Shown here piece by piece: positions 53,316 through 61,494 of a stretch of 64,000 nt of DNA. The translations under genes and the position numbers were made by a program. Under the pieces are notes generated by a model. The model had not been told where the DNA came from, searched no databases, and saw nothing but the letters and a program-made list of their open reading frames with translations. The DNA is taken from NCBI RefSeq assembly GCF_003112555.1, contig NZ_BEWB01000003.1:124001-188000 (forward strand). Direction: 5' to 3'. The first letter of the stretch is position 1, and each line of letters begins with the position of its first letter. The DNA comes from Streptomyces coelicoflavus (GTDB taxonomy: Bacteria > Actinomycetota > Actinomycetes > Streptomycetales > Streptomycetaceae).

Positions 53316-54223
53316 AGTCCCACCTTCTTGTAGCGGCGCATCAGCAGGCCGTAGGCGCCGGCGATCAGGCCGAGGGTGACGAGGGCGTAGACGGCGCCCT
53401 CACCGTTGCTCGGGCCGACCCCGCCGGGGAAGGCCGAGGTGGCGCCCAGGAAGGCGGACTGCACTCCGTCGATGAGGGTGATCGGCGAGAACAGGCCTAT
53501 CCAGGCGACGGCTCCGGAGCTGCCCTGGACGTCCGCGATGGCCTGGAGCGTGGAGACCGCGCCGTAGGTGATGGTCAGGACGGCGATGACGGCCGCGATG
53601 CCGAAGCCGCGGCGCGGGGTGACCGATGCCACGACCAGGCCGAGACCGGCGAAGAGCAGGGAGAGCAGTGCCACGGAGACCAGTCCCTGGGCGAACCCCT
53701 TGGTCTGGTCCGCGAAGTCGAGTTTGGCGAGCAGCGCACCCACGTAGAGCACCAGCAGGGGTGCGGCGGTGAGGATGAACAGGGCGGAGGCCAGCGAGGC
53801 GTACTTGGCGCGCACGTAGTCGGAGGTCTCGATCGGCCGGGAGAAGTACAGCGGGACGGTCCTGAAGCGCAGGTCGCGCGAGACGGACTGCGGGGCCTGG
53901 GCCGCGACGTAGAGACTGATGACGGCCTGGAGGACGATCGCGTAGCGCGTGTAGTCCACGGGCAGGTCGTTGGCCTTGGTGGCGACGGCGACGGCGACCA
54001 TGATGCCCGCCGGGAGGCACATCACCACGAAGAGCAGCATCGGCAGCACCTTGGACTTGGCCGAGCGGCCGAGGCCGTAGGCACCGCGCAGGGACTGCGA
54101 GTACAGCGACCGGCGGGCGTAGGCGCGGCCGAGGCGGGGGCCGTCGTAACTGCGGTAGCCGATGTTGTGGATGCGGGTCTGGTCACCCGGTGCCACCGTG
54201 GCTGTGGGCTGTTCAGCTGCCAT
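53312..54223 (-). CDS. ABC-2 type transporter permease
   Basis: 303 aa. An N-terminal cytosolic segment of about 55 residues (IHNIGYRSYDGPRLGRAYAR) precedes six TMs; SRDLRFRTVPLYFSRPIETS is the coupling region. The N-terminal GYRSYDG motif is characteristic of this actinobacterial permease group. Overlaps the upstream ATPase by 11 bp and the downstream ATPase by 4 bp. Confidence 0.92.
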   Translation of the reverse strand: MAAEQPTATVAPGDQTRIHNIGYRSYDGPRLGRAYARRSLYSQSLRGAYGLGRSAKSKVLPMLLFVVMCLPAGIMVAVAVATKANDLPVDYTRYAIVLQAVISLYVAAQAPQSVSRDLRFRTVPLYFSRPIETSDYVRAKYASLASALFILTAAPLLVLYVGALLAKLDFADQTKGFAQGLVSVALLSLLFAGLGLVVASVTPRRGFGIAAVIAVLTITYGAVSTLQAIADVQGSSGAVAWIGLFSPITLIDGVQSAFLGATSAFPGGVGPSNGEGAVYALVTLGLIAGAYGLLMRRYKKVGL

Positions 54224-55208
54224 GGCCGACCGCCTCCTTCCGTGCTGCGTCGCTGTCGGTGAAGACCTCCGAGATGTGGTGCCGGCGCTGCTCCATGCGG
54301 ACCAGGCCGAGGCCGAGGTCGGCTATGACGTCCCGGACGAGGTCGTAGGTCTCCTCGCCCGCCGCGGTGAGCAGCAGGACGTGGCCGGCGCCGGGCAGGC
54401 CGCTGCCGTCCTGGACGGTCACCCCGCGCGCGTCGAGCGCGTCGCGCACCGCCCGGGTGCCGTCGGGGTGCTCGTCGGTGTCGGTGACCTCGATCGCGAG
54501 GGTCGTGGTGGTCTGGGTGAAGTCCGTGGTGGAGCTGGAGCGCAGCAGCTTGCCGCCGTCCACGACGACGACGTGGTCGCAGGTGCGTTCCAGCTCGCCC
54601 AGCAGGTGGGAGGTGACCAGGACGGAGATGCCGAAGTCCGTGTGGATGCGGCGGATGAGGCCGAGCATCTCGTCGCGGCCGACCGGGTCGAGGCCGTTGG
54701 TCGGCTCGTCGAGGAAGACCAGCTGGGGATCGTGGACGAGGGCCTGCGCGAGCTTCACGCGCTGCTTCATGCCCGTCGAGTAGCCGCCGATGGGGCGGTA
54801 GCGCTCCTCGTACAGGCCGACGTGGCGCAGGGTGTCGGCCGTGCGCTCGCGGGCGGCGGTGGGCGGCAGGCCGGACATGCGTGCCATGTGGACGACGAAC
54901 TCGGTGGCCGAGACGTCGGGTGGCAGGCAGTCGTGTTCCGGCATGTAGCCGACCCGCTCGCGGATGTCGGCGCCCTTGGTGGCGACATCGAGTCCGAGCA
55001 CTTCGGCCCGGCCCTCGCTGGCGGGAGACAGACCCAGCAGGATCTTGATCAGAGTGGACTTGCCGGCGCCGTTGGCACCGACGAGTCCGGTCACACCGGG
55101 TCCGACGTCCACGGAGAGCCGGTCGAGCGCGGTCACCCGGGGGAACCGCTTGCTCAGGCTTTCGGTCGCGATCACAGTCACATCCACGACAGTAGTGACG
55201 GGCGCCAC
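54213..55208 (-). CDS. ABC transporter ATP-binding protein
   Basis: 331 aa if GTG 55208 is used; GTGs at 55181 or 55175 would shorten it by 9-11 residues. Walker A GLVGANGAGKSTLIKILLG, signature YSTGMKQRVKLAQAL, Walker B LVFLDEPTNGLD, H-loop VTSHLLGE. First gene of the ATPase-permease-ATPase-permease operon, which looks like two duplicated half-systems or one heteromeric exporter; the substrate is unknown. Its promoter faces that of the hydrolase-SDR fusion. Confidence 0.92.
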   Translation of the reverse strand: MAPVTTVVDVTVIATESLSKRFPRVTALDRLSVDVGPGVTGLVGANGAGKSTLIKILLGLSPASEGRAEVLGLDVATKGADIRERVGYMPEHDCLPPDVSATEFVVHMARMSGLPPTAARERTADTLRHVGLYEERYRPIGGYSTGMKQRVKLAQALVHDPQLVFLDEPTNGLDPVGRDEMLGLIRRIHTDFGISVLVTSHLLGELERTCDHVVVVDGGKLLRSSSTTDFTQTTTTLAIEVTDTDEHPDGTRAVRDALDARGVTVQDGSGLPGAGHVLLLTAAGEETYDLVRDVIADLGLGLVRMEQRRHHISEVFTDSDAARKEAVGHGS

Positions 55209-55332
55209 CGCGGTCGTCAGACCGAAGAGCCGTCTTCGCGTCAGTCTCGAGTAGTACGGGCCCGTAGGGGATGCCGTACCTGAGAGCCACGGTGCGGCTC
55301 TCCGACTCGCCCACGCCGCCCTGCGCTCCCTA

Positions 55333-55361
55333 TTGACGTTGGGTCTAACAACTGGGAGATT
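55333..55361 (+). promoter_or_regulatory. Candidate HrdB-type promoter of the hydrolase-SDR fusion gene
   Basis: TTGACG (55333-55338), a 17-bp spacer and GAGATT (55356-55361), about 90 bp before the start codon. The -35 matches well, the -10 only moderately. Confidence 0.4.
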
Positions 55362-55449
55362 CGGCGGCGTCGTTACGGACGAGTAGCGGGGGAAGCGCCT
55401 TCAGGCCGGTGCACGGGCTGCCGCACGAGTGGCGCGGGGCGGAGGAGGA

Positions 55450-57207
55450 ATGACGGTGCTGGACGGTGCGCGGGAGCGCTGGGTTCACACGGGCGGGATC
55501 GAGCTGTGCGTGGCGGAGCTGGGCGATCCGCGGCAGCCCACGGTCGTCCTGGTGCACGGCTACCCGGACAGCAAGGAGGTCTGGTCCGAGGTCGCCGCCC
55601 GCCTGGCCGGCCGCTTCCACGTGGTCCTGTACGACGTCCGCGGCCACGGCAGGTCCACCGCGCCGAGCCCGCTGCGGGGCGGGTTCACGCTGGAGAAGCT
55701 GACGGACGACTTCCTGGCCGTGGCCGACGCGGTCAGCCCGGACCGTCCGGTGCACCTGGTGGGCCACGACTGGGGCTCGGTGCAGTCCTGGGAGTTCGTC
55801 ACGGTCAAGCGCACCGAGGGCCGCATCGCCTCCTTCACCTCGATGTCCGGCCCCTCCCTCGACCACTTCGGGCACTGGATCAACAAACGCCTCAGGCGGC
55901 CCACCCCGCGCCGGGTCGGACAGCTCCTCGGCCAGGGCGCCAAGTCCTGGTACGTCTACCTGCTGCACACCCCCGTCCTCCCGGAGCTGGCCTGGCGCGG
56001 CCCCCTCGGCAAGCGCTGGCCGGGCATCCTGGAGCGCGTCGAGAAGGTGCCCGGCGGCGACTACCCGACCGCCTCCCTGCCGTCGGACGCCGCACACGGG
56101 GCGTGGCTGTACCGGGACAACGTCCGGCCCCGGCTGCGCAGGCCGCGCGAGGACGCCTACGCGCACGCGCCCGTGCAGCTCATCACGCCCCTCGGCGACG
56201 CGTTCCTGTCGGAGCGTCTCTACGACGGGCTCGAGCTGTGGGCGCCGCGACTCACCCGGCGCACACTGCCCGCGAAGCACTGGGTGCCGCGCACCCGGCC
56301 GGACCGGCTGGCGGACTGGATCACGGACTTCGTCACCGCCACCGAGGACGGCCGCCCCGGGGCCGCGGCGAAGGGGAAGTACGCCGACCGCTTCGGCGGC
56401 CAGCTGGTCCTGGTCACCGGTGCGGGCAACGGCATCGGGCGGGCGACGGCGTTCGCGTTCGCCGAGGCCGGTGCGCGCGTGGTGGCCGTCGACCGGGACG
56501 CCGAGGCCGCCACCCGGACCGCGGAGCTGTCCCGGCTGATCGGCGCGCCGGCCGCCTGGGCGGAGACCGTGGACGTCTCCGACGCGCAGGCCATGGAGAA
56601 GCTGGCGGCCAGGGTCGCCGCCGAGTACGGCGTGGTGGACGTGCTCGTGAACAACGCCGGGATCGGCCTGTCGGGCTCCTTCTTCGACACCACGCCCCAG
56701 GACTGGCAGAAGGTCCTGGACGTCAACCTGTGGGGCGTCATCCACGGCTGCCGTCTGTTCGGCCGGCAGATGGCCGAGCGCGGGCAGGGCGGGCACATCG
56801 TCAACACCGCGTCGGCGGCGGCCTTCCAGCCCTCCAGGGCGCTGCCCGCCTACGCCACCTCCAAAGCGGCCGTGCTGATGCTGAGCGAGTGCCTGCGGGC
56901 CGAGCTGGCCGGCCGGGGGATCGGGGTCACGGCGATCTGCCCCGGCCTGGTCAACACCAACATCACGGCCACGGCGCACTTCGCGGGTGTCGACGCGACG
57001 GAGGAGAAGCGCCGGCAGCAGCGCACTTCCCGGCTGTACGAGATGCGCAACTACCCGCCGGAGAAGGTGGCTGACGCCGTGCTCGAGGCCGTCGTGCACA
57101 ACAGGGCCGTGGTCCCGGTGACACCGGAGGCACGGGGTGCTCACCTCATGTCCCGCTTCGCCCCACGGGTGTTGCGGCGCCTCGCGCGGGTGAAGCCGCC
57201 CCTGTAG
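55450..57207 (+). CDS. Alpha/beta-hydrolase-short-chain dehydrogenase fusion protein
   Basis: 585 aa from ATG 55450; GTG 55456 is equally plausible since GGAGGAGGA ends only 1-2 bp before the ATG. Residues 1-300 form an epoxide-hydrolase-like domain (VVLVHGYPDSKEVW oxyanion loop, nucleophile Asp in LVGHDWGSVQSWE). Residues about 310-585 form a classical SDR (LVLVTGAGNGIGRATAFAFA, NNAGIG, catalytic Ser in NTASAAAF, YATSK). No signal peptide. Such two-domain SDRs occur in actinobacteria; the hydrolase may open or release what the dehydrogenase oxidises. Substrate unknown. Confidence 0.9.
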   Translation: MTVLDGARERWVHTGGIELCVAELGDPRQPTVVLVHGYPDSKEVWSEVAARLAGRFHVVLYDVRGHGRSTAPSPLRGGFTLEKLTDDFLAVADAVSPDRPVHLVGHDWGSVQSWEFVTVKRTEGRIASFTSMSGPSLDHFGHWINKRLRRPTPRRVGQLLGQGAKSWYVYLLHTPVLPELAWRGPLGKRWPGILERVEKVPGGDYPTASLPSDAAHGAWLYRDNVRPRLRRPREDAYAHAPVQLITPLGDAFLSERLYDGLELWAPRLTRRTLPAKHWVPRTRPDRLADWITDFVTATEDGRPGAAAKGKYADRFGGQLVLVTGAGNGIGRATAFAFAEAGARVVAVDRDAEAATRTAELSRLIGAPAAWAETVDVSDAQAMEKLAARVAAEYGVVDVLVNNAGIGLSGSFFDTTPQDWQKVLDVNLWGVIHGCRLFGRQMAERGQGGHIVNTASAAAFQPSRALPAYATSKAAVLMLSECLRAELAGRGIGVTAICPGLVNTNITATAHFAGVDATEEKRRQQRTSRLYEMRNYPPEKVADAVLEAVVHNRAVVPVTPEARGAHLMSRFAPRVLRRLARVKPPL

Positions 57208-57261
57208 TTTCCACAGGAAGCCTCAACAGGCCTGTGGATAACTCGACTTGACTGTGGATCA
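57207..57261. promoter_or_regulatory. Small DnaA-box group upstream of kptA
   Basis: Perfect TGTGGATAA (57233-57241, - strand), TGTGGATCA (57253-57261, - strand) and a weak GTTTCCACA (57207-57215, + strand) in a 110-bp intergenic gap. Confidence 0.5.
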
Positions 57262-57317
57262 AACCTCGGCGGCAAAAGCGATCGCGTGACGCGTGTCTCA
57301 CCAGGCAGGCTGAAGCC

Positions 57318-57905
57318 ATGCAAGAGGAACACAAGGACGACAGACACGAGGGCACATCCGACGACCGACGCACGGTGAAGGTGTCCAAGTACCTGTCGAA
57401 GCACCTGCGCCACCAGCCGGAGAAAATCGGGCTCACGCTCGACGAGGGCGGCTGGGTCGAGATCGACACGCTGATCGCCGCGGCGACCGCACACGGCTTC
57501 CGCTTCACCCACGCGGAGCTCGACCACGTGGTCGCCACCAACGACAAGCGGCGCTTCGCCGTCGAGGGCACCCGCATCCGCGCCAGCCAGGGCCACAGCA
57601 TCCACGTGGATCTCGGCCTGCCGTCGGCGACCCCGCCGCCGTACCTCTACCACGGGACGGTGGCCCGGTCCCTGGAAGCCATCCGCGCCGAGGGGCTGCG
57701 GCCGATGAACCGGCACGACGTGCATCTCTCTCCCGATCGCGCGACCGCGACCCGGGTCGGAGCCCGCCGCGGCCGGCCCGTCGTGCTCGCGGTGGACTCG
57801 GCCGCCATGCACCGCGACGGACATGTCTTCCACGTCAGTGCCAACGGGGTCTGGCTGACGAAATCCGTCCCGTCCCGCTATCTGCGCTTTCCCGCCCCGC
57901 ACTGA
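57318..57905 (+). CDS. kptA: RNA 2'-phosphotransferase, Tpt1/KptA family
   Basis: 195 aa. Winged-helix N-terminus with VSKYLSKHLRHQPEKIGL, then the ADP-ribosyltransferase-like lobe RIRASQGHSI, YLYHGTVARSLEAI, HDVHLSPDRATATRVGARRG. The Arg/His catalytic set of Tpt1 is visible. It removes an internal RNA 2'-phosphate using NAD+, forming ADP-ribose 1'',2''-cyclic phosphate; bacterial physiological substrates are uncertain. The following gene starts 6 bp after its stop. Confidence 0.95.
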   Translation: MQEEHKDDRHEGTSDDRRTVKVSKYLSKHLRHQPEKIGLTLDEGGWVEIDTLIAAATAHGFRFTHAELDHVVATNDKRRFAVEGTRIRASQGHSIHVDLGLPSATPPPYLYHGTVARSLEAIRAEGLRPMNRHDVHLSPDRATATRVGARRGRPVVLAVDSAAMHRDGHVFHVSANGVWLTKSVPSRYLRFPAPH

Positions 57906-57911
57906 CCCCGC

Positions 57912-58370
57912 ATGATCGAAGGCATGGAGCACCTCCCCACCACCCAGTCCGCCGTCACCGCGCTGCGTGCCATCGCGGAGGAGTTCGCGCTGGAGATCGA
58001 AGTCGGCGACGACATCGGCGCCGACCAGACCTCCCGCCGCAGCGCCGCGGGCGTGGGGGTGACCACCGACGCCGACGGGTCCCTCCCGCACGAGGCGTTC
58101 GTCGAGTTCGGCGGGGTCCCCCGGGTGAGCGTCCGGCTCTTCCCCGAGGACGACGCCCTGATCACCGTCGAGAACGTGGAGTGCCCCGACATCCCGCGCG
58201 ACGATGTGCCCGCGTTCCTGCGCTCGGTGTTCGGCGACCGTGCCTTCGTCAAGGGGCGCCGCTTCCCGCCCGGCTACCACCTGGTCGTCCCTCTGCCCGG
58301 CGACCGCACCCACCGGGAGTACGTGCCGATGATCTTCCTCAGTCCGTGGCTGAGCAGCCGCGTACGGTGA
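57912..58370 (+). CDS. Hypothetical protein co-transcribed with kptA
   Basis: 152 aa (ATG 57912; ATG 57924 is possible). Not recognised. Mixed alpha/beta, acidic, with no signal or TM segment; segments HEAFVEFGGVPRVSVRLFPE and GYHLVVPLPGDRTHREYVP look like an antiparallel sheet. It overlaps nothing and ends 11 bp before the parS site. Tight spacing with kptA suggests a shared message. Confidence 0.75.
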   Translation: MIEGMEHLPTTQSAVTALRAIAEEFALEIEVGDDIGADQTSRRSAAGVGVTTDADGSLPHEAFVEFGGVPRVSVRLFPEDDALITVENVECPDIPRDDVPAFLRSVFGDRAFVKGRRFPPGYHLVVPLPGDRTHREYVPMIFLSPWLSSRVR

Positions 58371-58381
58371 CGCCGAAGGCT

Positions 58382-58395
58382 GTTTCACGTGAAAC
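58382..58395. promoter_or_regulatory. parS: Perfect parS site
   Basis: GTTTCACGTGAAAC, the exact ParB-binding consensus, flanked T/A in the 52-bp gap between two + strand genes. Streptomyces carries many parS copies around oriC; this fits an origin-proximal arm. Confidence 0.93.
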
Positions 58396-58422
58396 AGCGA
58401 GCGGCCGCATAGGCTCGGATGC

Positions 58423-59328
58423 ATGAGCCTGCGCCTGAGCACCGTGATCCTTCCGTACCGCCGCTGGCACGAGGGCGGCCGTTCGACCTGGACGCGGGCC
58501 GAACAGCTCGGCTTCCACACCGCCTACACCTACGACCACCTCTCCTGGCGCAGCTTCCGGGACGGACCGTGGTTCGGCGCCGTCCCGACCCTCACCGCCG
58601 CCGCGGCCGTCACGGAGCGGATGCGTCTGGGCACCCTGGTAACCTCGCCGAACTTCCGGCACCCGGTGACGCTCGCCAAGGAACTGATCTCCCTCGACGA
58701 CATCTCCGGCGGCCGGGTCACCCTCGGCATAGGAGCGGGCGGCACCGGCTTCGACGCCACGGCGCTGGGCCAGGAGCCGTGGACGCCGCGTGAGCGGGCC
58801 GACCGGTTCGGCGAGTTCCTGCCGTTGCTCGACCGGCTGCTGACCGAGGACGCCGTGTCGTACGAGGGCGACTTCTACTCGGCACACGAGGCGCGCAACA
58901 TCCCGGGGTGCGTGCAGCGGCCCCGGCTGCCCTTCGCGGTGGCCGCGACCGGTCCCCGGGGGCTGGCGCTCGCCGCACGGCACGGGCAGGCGTGGGTGAC
59001 CACCGGCGACCCGAAGCTGTTCGAGAACGGCACCCCCGAGCAGTCGGGACGGGCCCTGCGGCGGCAGGCCGACCGGCTCGCCGACGCCTGTGCCGCGATC
59101 GGCCGTGAGGTGGGAGAGCTGGACCGGGTCCTGCTCACCGGCTTCACGCCGGAACGCAACCGGCCGCTGGAGTCCGTGGACGCGTTCGTGGACTTCGCCG
59201 GACGGCACCGGGAATTGGGCTTCACCGAGCTCGTCGTGCACTGGCCGATCGCCGAATCGGACTTCGCCGCGGACGAGAAGGTCTTCGAGCGGATCGCGAT
59301 GGAGGCACCGGCGCAGCTGAAGGGATGA
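58423..59328 (+). CDS. LLM-class flavin-dependent oxidoreductase
   Basis: 301 aa TIM-barrel luciferase-like protein: LSTVILPYRRWHEGGRSTWT, RMRLGTLVTSPNFRHPVTLA, GGRVTLGIGAGGTGFDA and FAVAATGPRGLALAARHGQA. Probably uses FMN or F420; length and motifs lean to the F420-type group. Substrate unknown. Starts 27 bp after parS. Confidence 0.93.
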   Translation: MSLRLSTVILPYRRWHEGGRSTWTRAEQLGFHTAYTYDHLSWRSFRDGPWFGAVPTLTAAAAVTERMRLGTLVTSPNFRHPVTLAKELISLDDISGGRVTLGIGAGGTGFDATALGQEPWTPRERADRFGEFLPLLDRLLTEDAVSYEGDFYSAHEARNIPGCVQRPRLPFAVAATGPRGLALAARHGQAWVTTGDPKLFENGTPEQSGRALRRQADRLADACAAIGREVGELDRVLLTGFTPERNRPLESVDAFVDFAGRHRELGFTELVVHWPIAESDFAADEKVFERIAMEAPAQLKG

Positions 59329-59366
59329 AGGCGGGGAACGGACGGCCGCGCGCGAGAGCCGTAGCT

Positions 59367-59410
59367 CACATATGTGCGGACCCACGCACGGGCGTGCACG
59401 CATATGCGTG
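59367..59410. promoter_or_regulatory. Pair of CATATG-centred palindromes before the HAD gene
   Basis: CACATATGTG (59367-59376) and CACGCATATGCGTG (59397-59410) are perfect dyads with centres 32 bp apart (three helical turns), ending 11 bp before GTG 59422. Likely two operator copies for one dimeric regulator; the regulator is not adjacent. Confidence 0.5.
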
Positions 59411-59421
59411 ACAATGACCGG

Positions 59422-60291
59422 GTGACCTCAGCGACCCGAAAGCCCGAGCCCCCGGCCGCCGCCACTCGTCCGCGGCTCATCGCCACCGACCTCGACGGCA
59501 CCCTGCTGCGGGACGACAAGTCGGTCTCCCCGCGCACGGTCGCCGCGCTGGCCGCCGCGGAGAAGGCGGGCATCGAGGTCTTCTTCGTCACCGGCCGCCC
59601 CGCCCGCTGGATGGACGTCGTGAGTGCCCACGTCCACGGGCACGGCCTCGCCATCTGCGGGAACGGGGCCGCCGTGGTCGACCTCCACGGCGGCCCCGGC
59701 AGGCACAGGTTCGTGAAGGTCCGCGAGCTGCCGCAGGAGAACGCGCTGGACGCCGTACGGCTGCTGCGGGAGGCGGCGCCCGGCACGGTGTACGCGGTCG
59801 AGCAGACGTACGGCTTCCACCAGGAGCCGGCCTATCCGAAGCTGCACATGGAGGACCCGGACGACCTCCTGCCCGCCGAGGAGATCCTGGCGCCGGGCGG
59901 ACGCGCCGCCGCGGAACCCGTCCTCAAGATCCTCGCCTTCCACCCGGAGCTGGACCCCGACGGCTTCCTGACGCTGGCCCGTCTCGCGATCGGCGACCGC
60001 GCCAACGTCACCCGGTCCAGCCCCAGCGCCCTGCTGGAGATCAGCGGCCCCGACGTCTCCAAGGCCAGCACGCTCGCCCTGTGCTGCGCCGAGCGCGGCA
60101 TCTCGCACGAGGAGGTCGTGGCCTTCGGCGACATGCCGAACGACGTCGAGATGCTCACCTGGGCGGGCCGGTCGTACGCGATGGGCAACGCGCACCCGGA
60201 CGTGGTCGCCGCCGCCTCGGGGCGGACCGTCGCCAACAACGACGACGGGGTGGCGGTCGTGATCGAGCGCATGCTGGCGGACCTGCCCTGA
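59422..60291 (+). CDS. HAD-superfamily Cof-type phosphatase
   Basis: 289 aa from GTG 59422 (TSATRKPEPP); ATG 59404 is an alternative. No ribosome site is visible, so a leaderless message is possible. Motif [15 protein letters not shown], motif II FVTGRPARW, Lys in GPDVSKASTLALCC, motif [18 protein letters not shown]. Paralogue of the serS-linked phosphatase at 50510. Convergent with the M23 peptidase gene. Confidence 0.93.
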   Translation: MTSATRKPEPPAAATRPRLIATDLDGTLLRDDKSVSPRTVAALAAAEKAGIEVFFVTGRPARWMDVVSAHVHGHGLAICGNGAAVVDLHGGPGRHRFVKVRELPQENALDAVRLLREAAPGTVYAVEQTYGFHQEPAYPKLHMEDPDDLLPAEEILAPGGRAAAEPVLKILAFHPELDPDGFLTLARLAIGDRANVTRSSPSALLEISGPDVSKASTLALCCAERGISHEEVVAFGDMPNDVEMLTWAGRSYAMGNAHPDVVAAASGRTVANNDDGVAVVIERMLADLP

Positions 60292-60312
60292 CGTGCCGCC
60301 CCACCGCACGTC

Positions 60313-60337
60313 GGGTGCCGTCACAGCAGCGGCACCC
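60313..60337. terminator. Short hairpin between HAD and M23 genes
   Basis: GGGTGCCG (60313-60320) and CGGCACCC (60330-60337) with a 9-nt loop. It overlaps the last codons of the M23 gene, so confidence is modest. Confidence 0.4.
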
Positions 60338-61373
60338 CGCGCCGTGAGAGCCACGGCACCGGGTCCAGCGCCGAGCCCGTCTCCGGGGTGACCCGTACCT
60401 CGAAGTGCAGGTGGGGACCGGTGGAGTTGCCGGTGGTGCCGGACTGAGCGATCCACTGCCCGGCCTCGACCCGGTCGCCCTGGTCGACGGCGACGGCGGC
60501 GAGATGGGCGTACTGCGTGTAGTAGCCGCCCGCGTGCTGGACGACGACCTGGATGCCGAAGGCCCCGCCACAGGACACCTTCAGGACTCGGCCCGCGCCG
60601 GCCGAACGAACCGGTGTCCCGATCGGCACCGCGAAGTCCTGGCCTGTGTGCCGGTTCGCCCAGCGCGACCCGCCGCTGCCGAAGGAGGCAGACAGCTCGT
60701 AGGTCTCGACGGGGGCCACCCAGGACGCGTCGGCGGGCCGGTCCGGCTGGTCGAGACGGACCGCGCCGGGGCACGAGCCGGCCGCGACGGAGGAGTCCGC
60801 CTGGCCCTCCAGCCGTGACCGCGCCGCCTCCAGCTTGCCCTCGATCTTCTTCTTCAGTCGCGCCAGGTCCGCGTTGCGCTTCTCCAGCGCCCGCCAGGCC
60901 GCCTGTGCCTTGGTCTCGTCGGCGGCGAGCCGGGCCTCGGCCCGCAGGTTCTCGCCGATGACCCGGTCGACGGCCTGATTGGCTCGGGACACCGCACGCC
61001 GGCCGCGCATCAGCTCGTCCGGGTCGTCGGCGAGCAGCATCCGCGCGGTGAGCGGGAGCCCACCACCGCCGCGGTACTGGGCACGGGCGATACGGCCCAG
61101 GTCCTCGCGCATGGCGTCGGTCTTCTCCCGCTGACCTTCGAGCAGCCGCTCGTACTCCAGGGCCTTCGCCCGTTGCTCCTCGGCCGCCAGTCGCCCGTCC
61201 TCGTACTGACGGGTGGCCGTCGCCGCGTCCTCGTACAGGCGCGCCACCTGGGGGGCGAGGGCGGCACCGGATCCGCCGTCCCCGTCCATGCCGTCGGTGG
61301 GGCGGGCCGCGAGCACCGCGAGTGCGCACAGCAGCACCGGAACGAGCAGCGGGTGTCGGCGGGATGAGCGCAT
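60321..61373 (-). CDS. Secreted M23-family (LytM) peptidoglycan endopeptidase with coiled coil
   Basis: 350 aa from ATG 61373 (MRSSRRHPLLVPVLLCALAV). Signal peptide about 1-24, then a long coiled coil (about 40-200, LAAEEQRAKALEYERLLEGQ; ALEKRNADLARLKKKIEGKL). The LytM domain has zinc ligands HTGQDFAVP (HxxxD) and GPHLHFEVRV (HxH). The architecture matches EnvC/NlpD- or RipA-partner-type hydrolases that cleave cross-links in the wall. All zinc ligands appear present. Confidence 0.93.
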   Translation of the reverse strand: MRSSRRHPLLVPVLLCALAVLAARPTDGMDGDGGSGAALAPQVARLYEDAATATRQYEDGRLAAEEQRAKALEYERLLEGQREKTDAMREDLGRIARAQYRGGGGLPLTARMLLADDPDELMRGRRAVSRANQAVDRVIGENLRAEARLAADETKAQAAWRALEKRNADLARLKKKIEGKLEAARSRLEGQADSSVAAGSCPGAVRLDQPDRPADASWVAPVETYELSASFGSGGSRWANRHTGQDFAVPIGTPVRSAGAGRVLKVSCGGAFGIQVVVQHAGGYYTQYAHLAAVAVDQGDRVEAGQWIAQSGTTGNSTGPHLHFEVRVTPETGSALDPVPWLSRRGVPLL

Positions 61374-61494
61374 GTCAGCGATCCTGGACCGGCACGGGGC
61401 CCGGAGTCTCGTTCGGGTCGTACGAGTGGGGGACCCGTTGCTGCACACGGCTCAGTGCGGCTGCTGCACACGGGCCGGACGACCCCGGTCCCGC

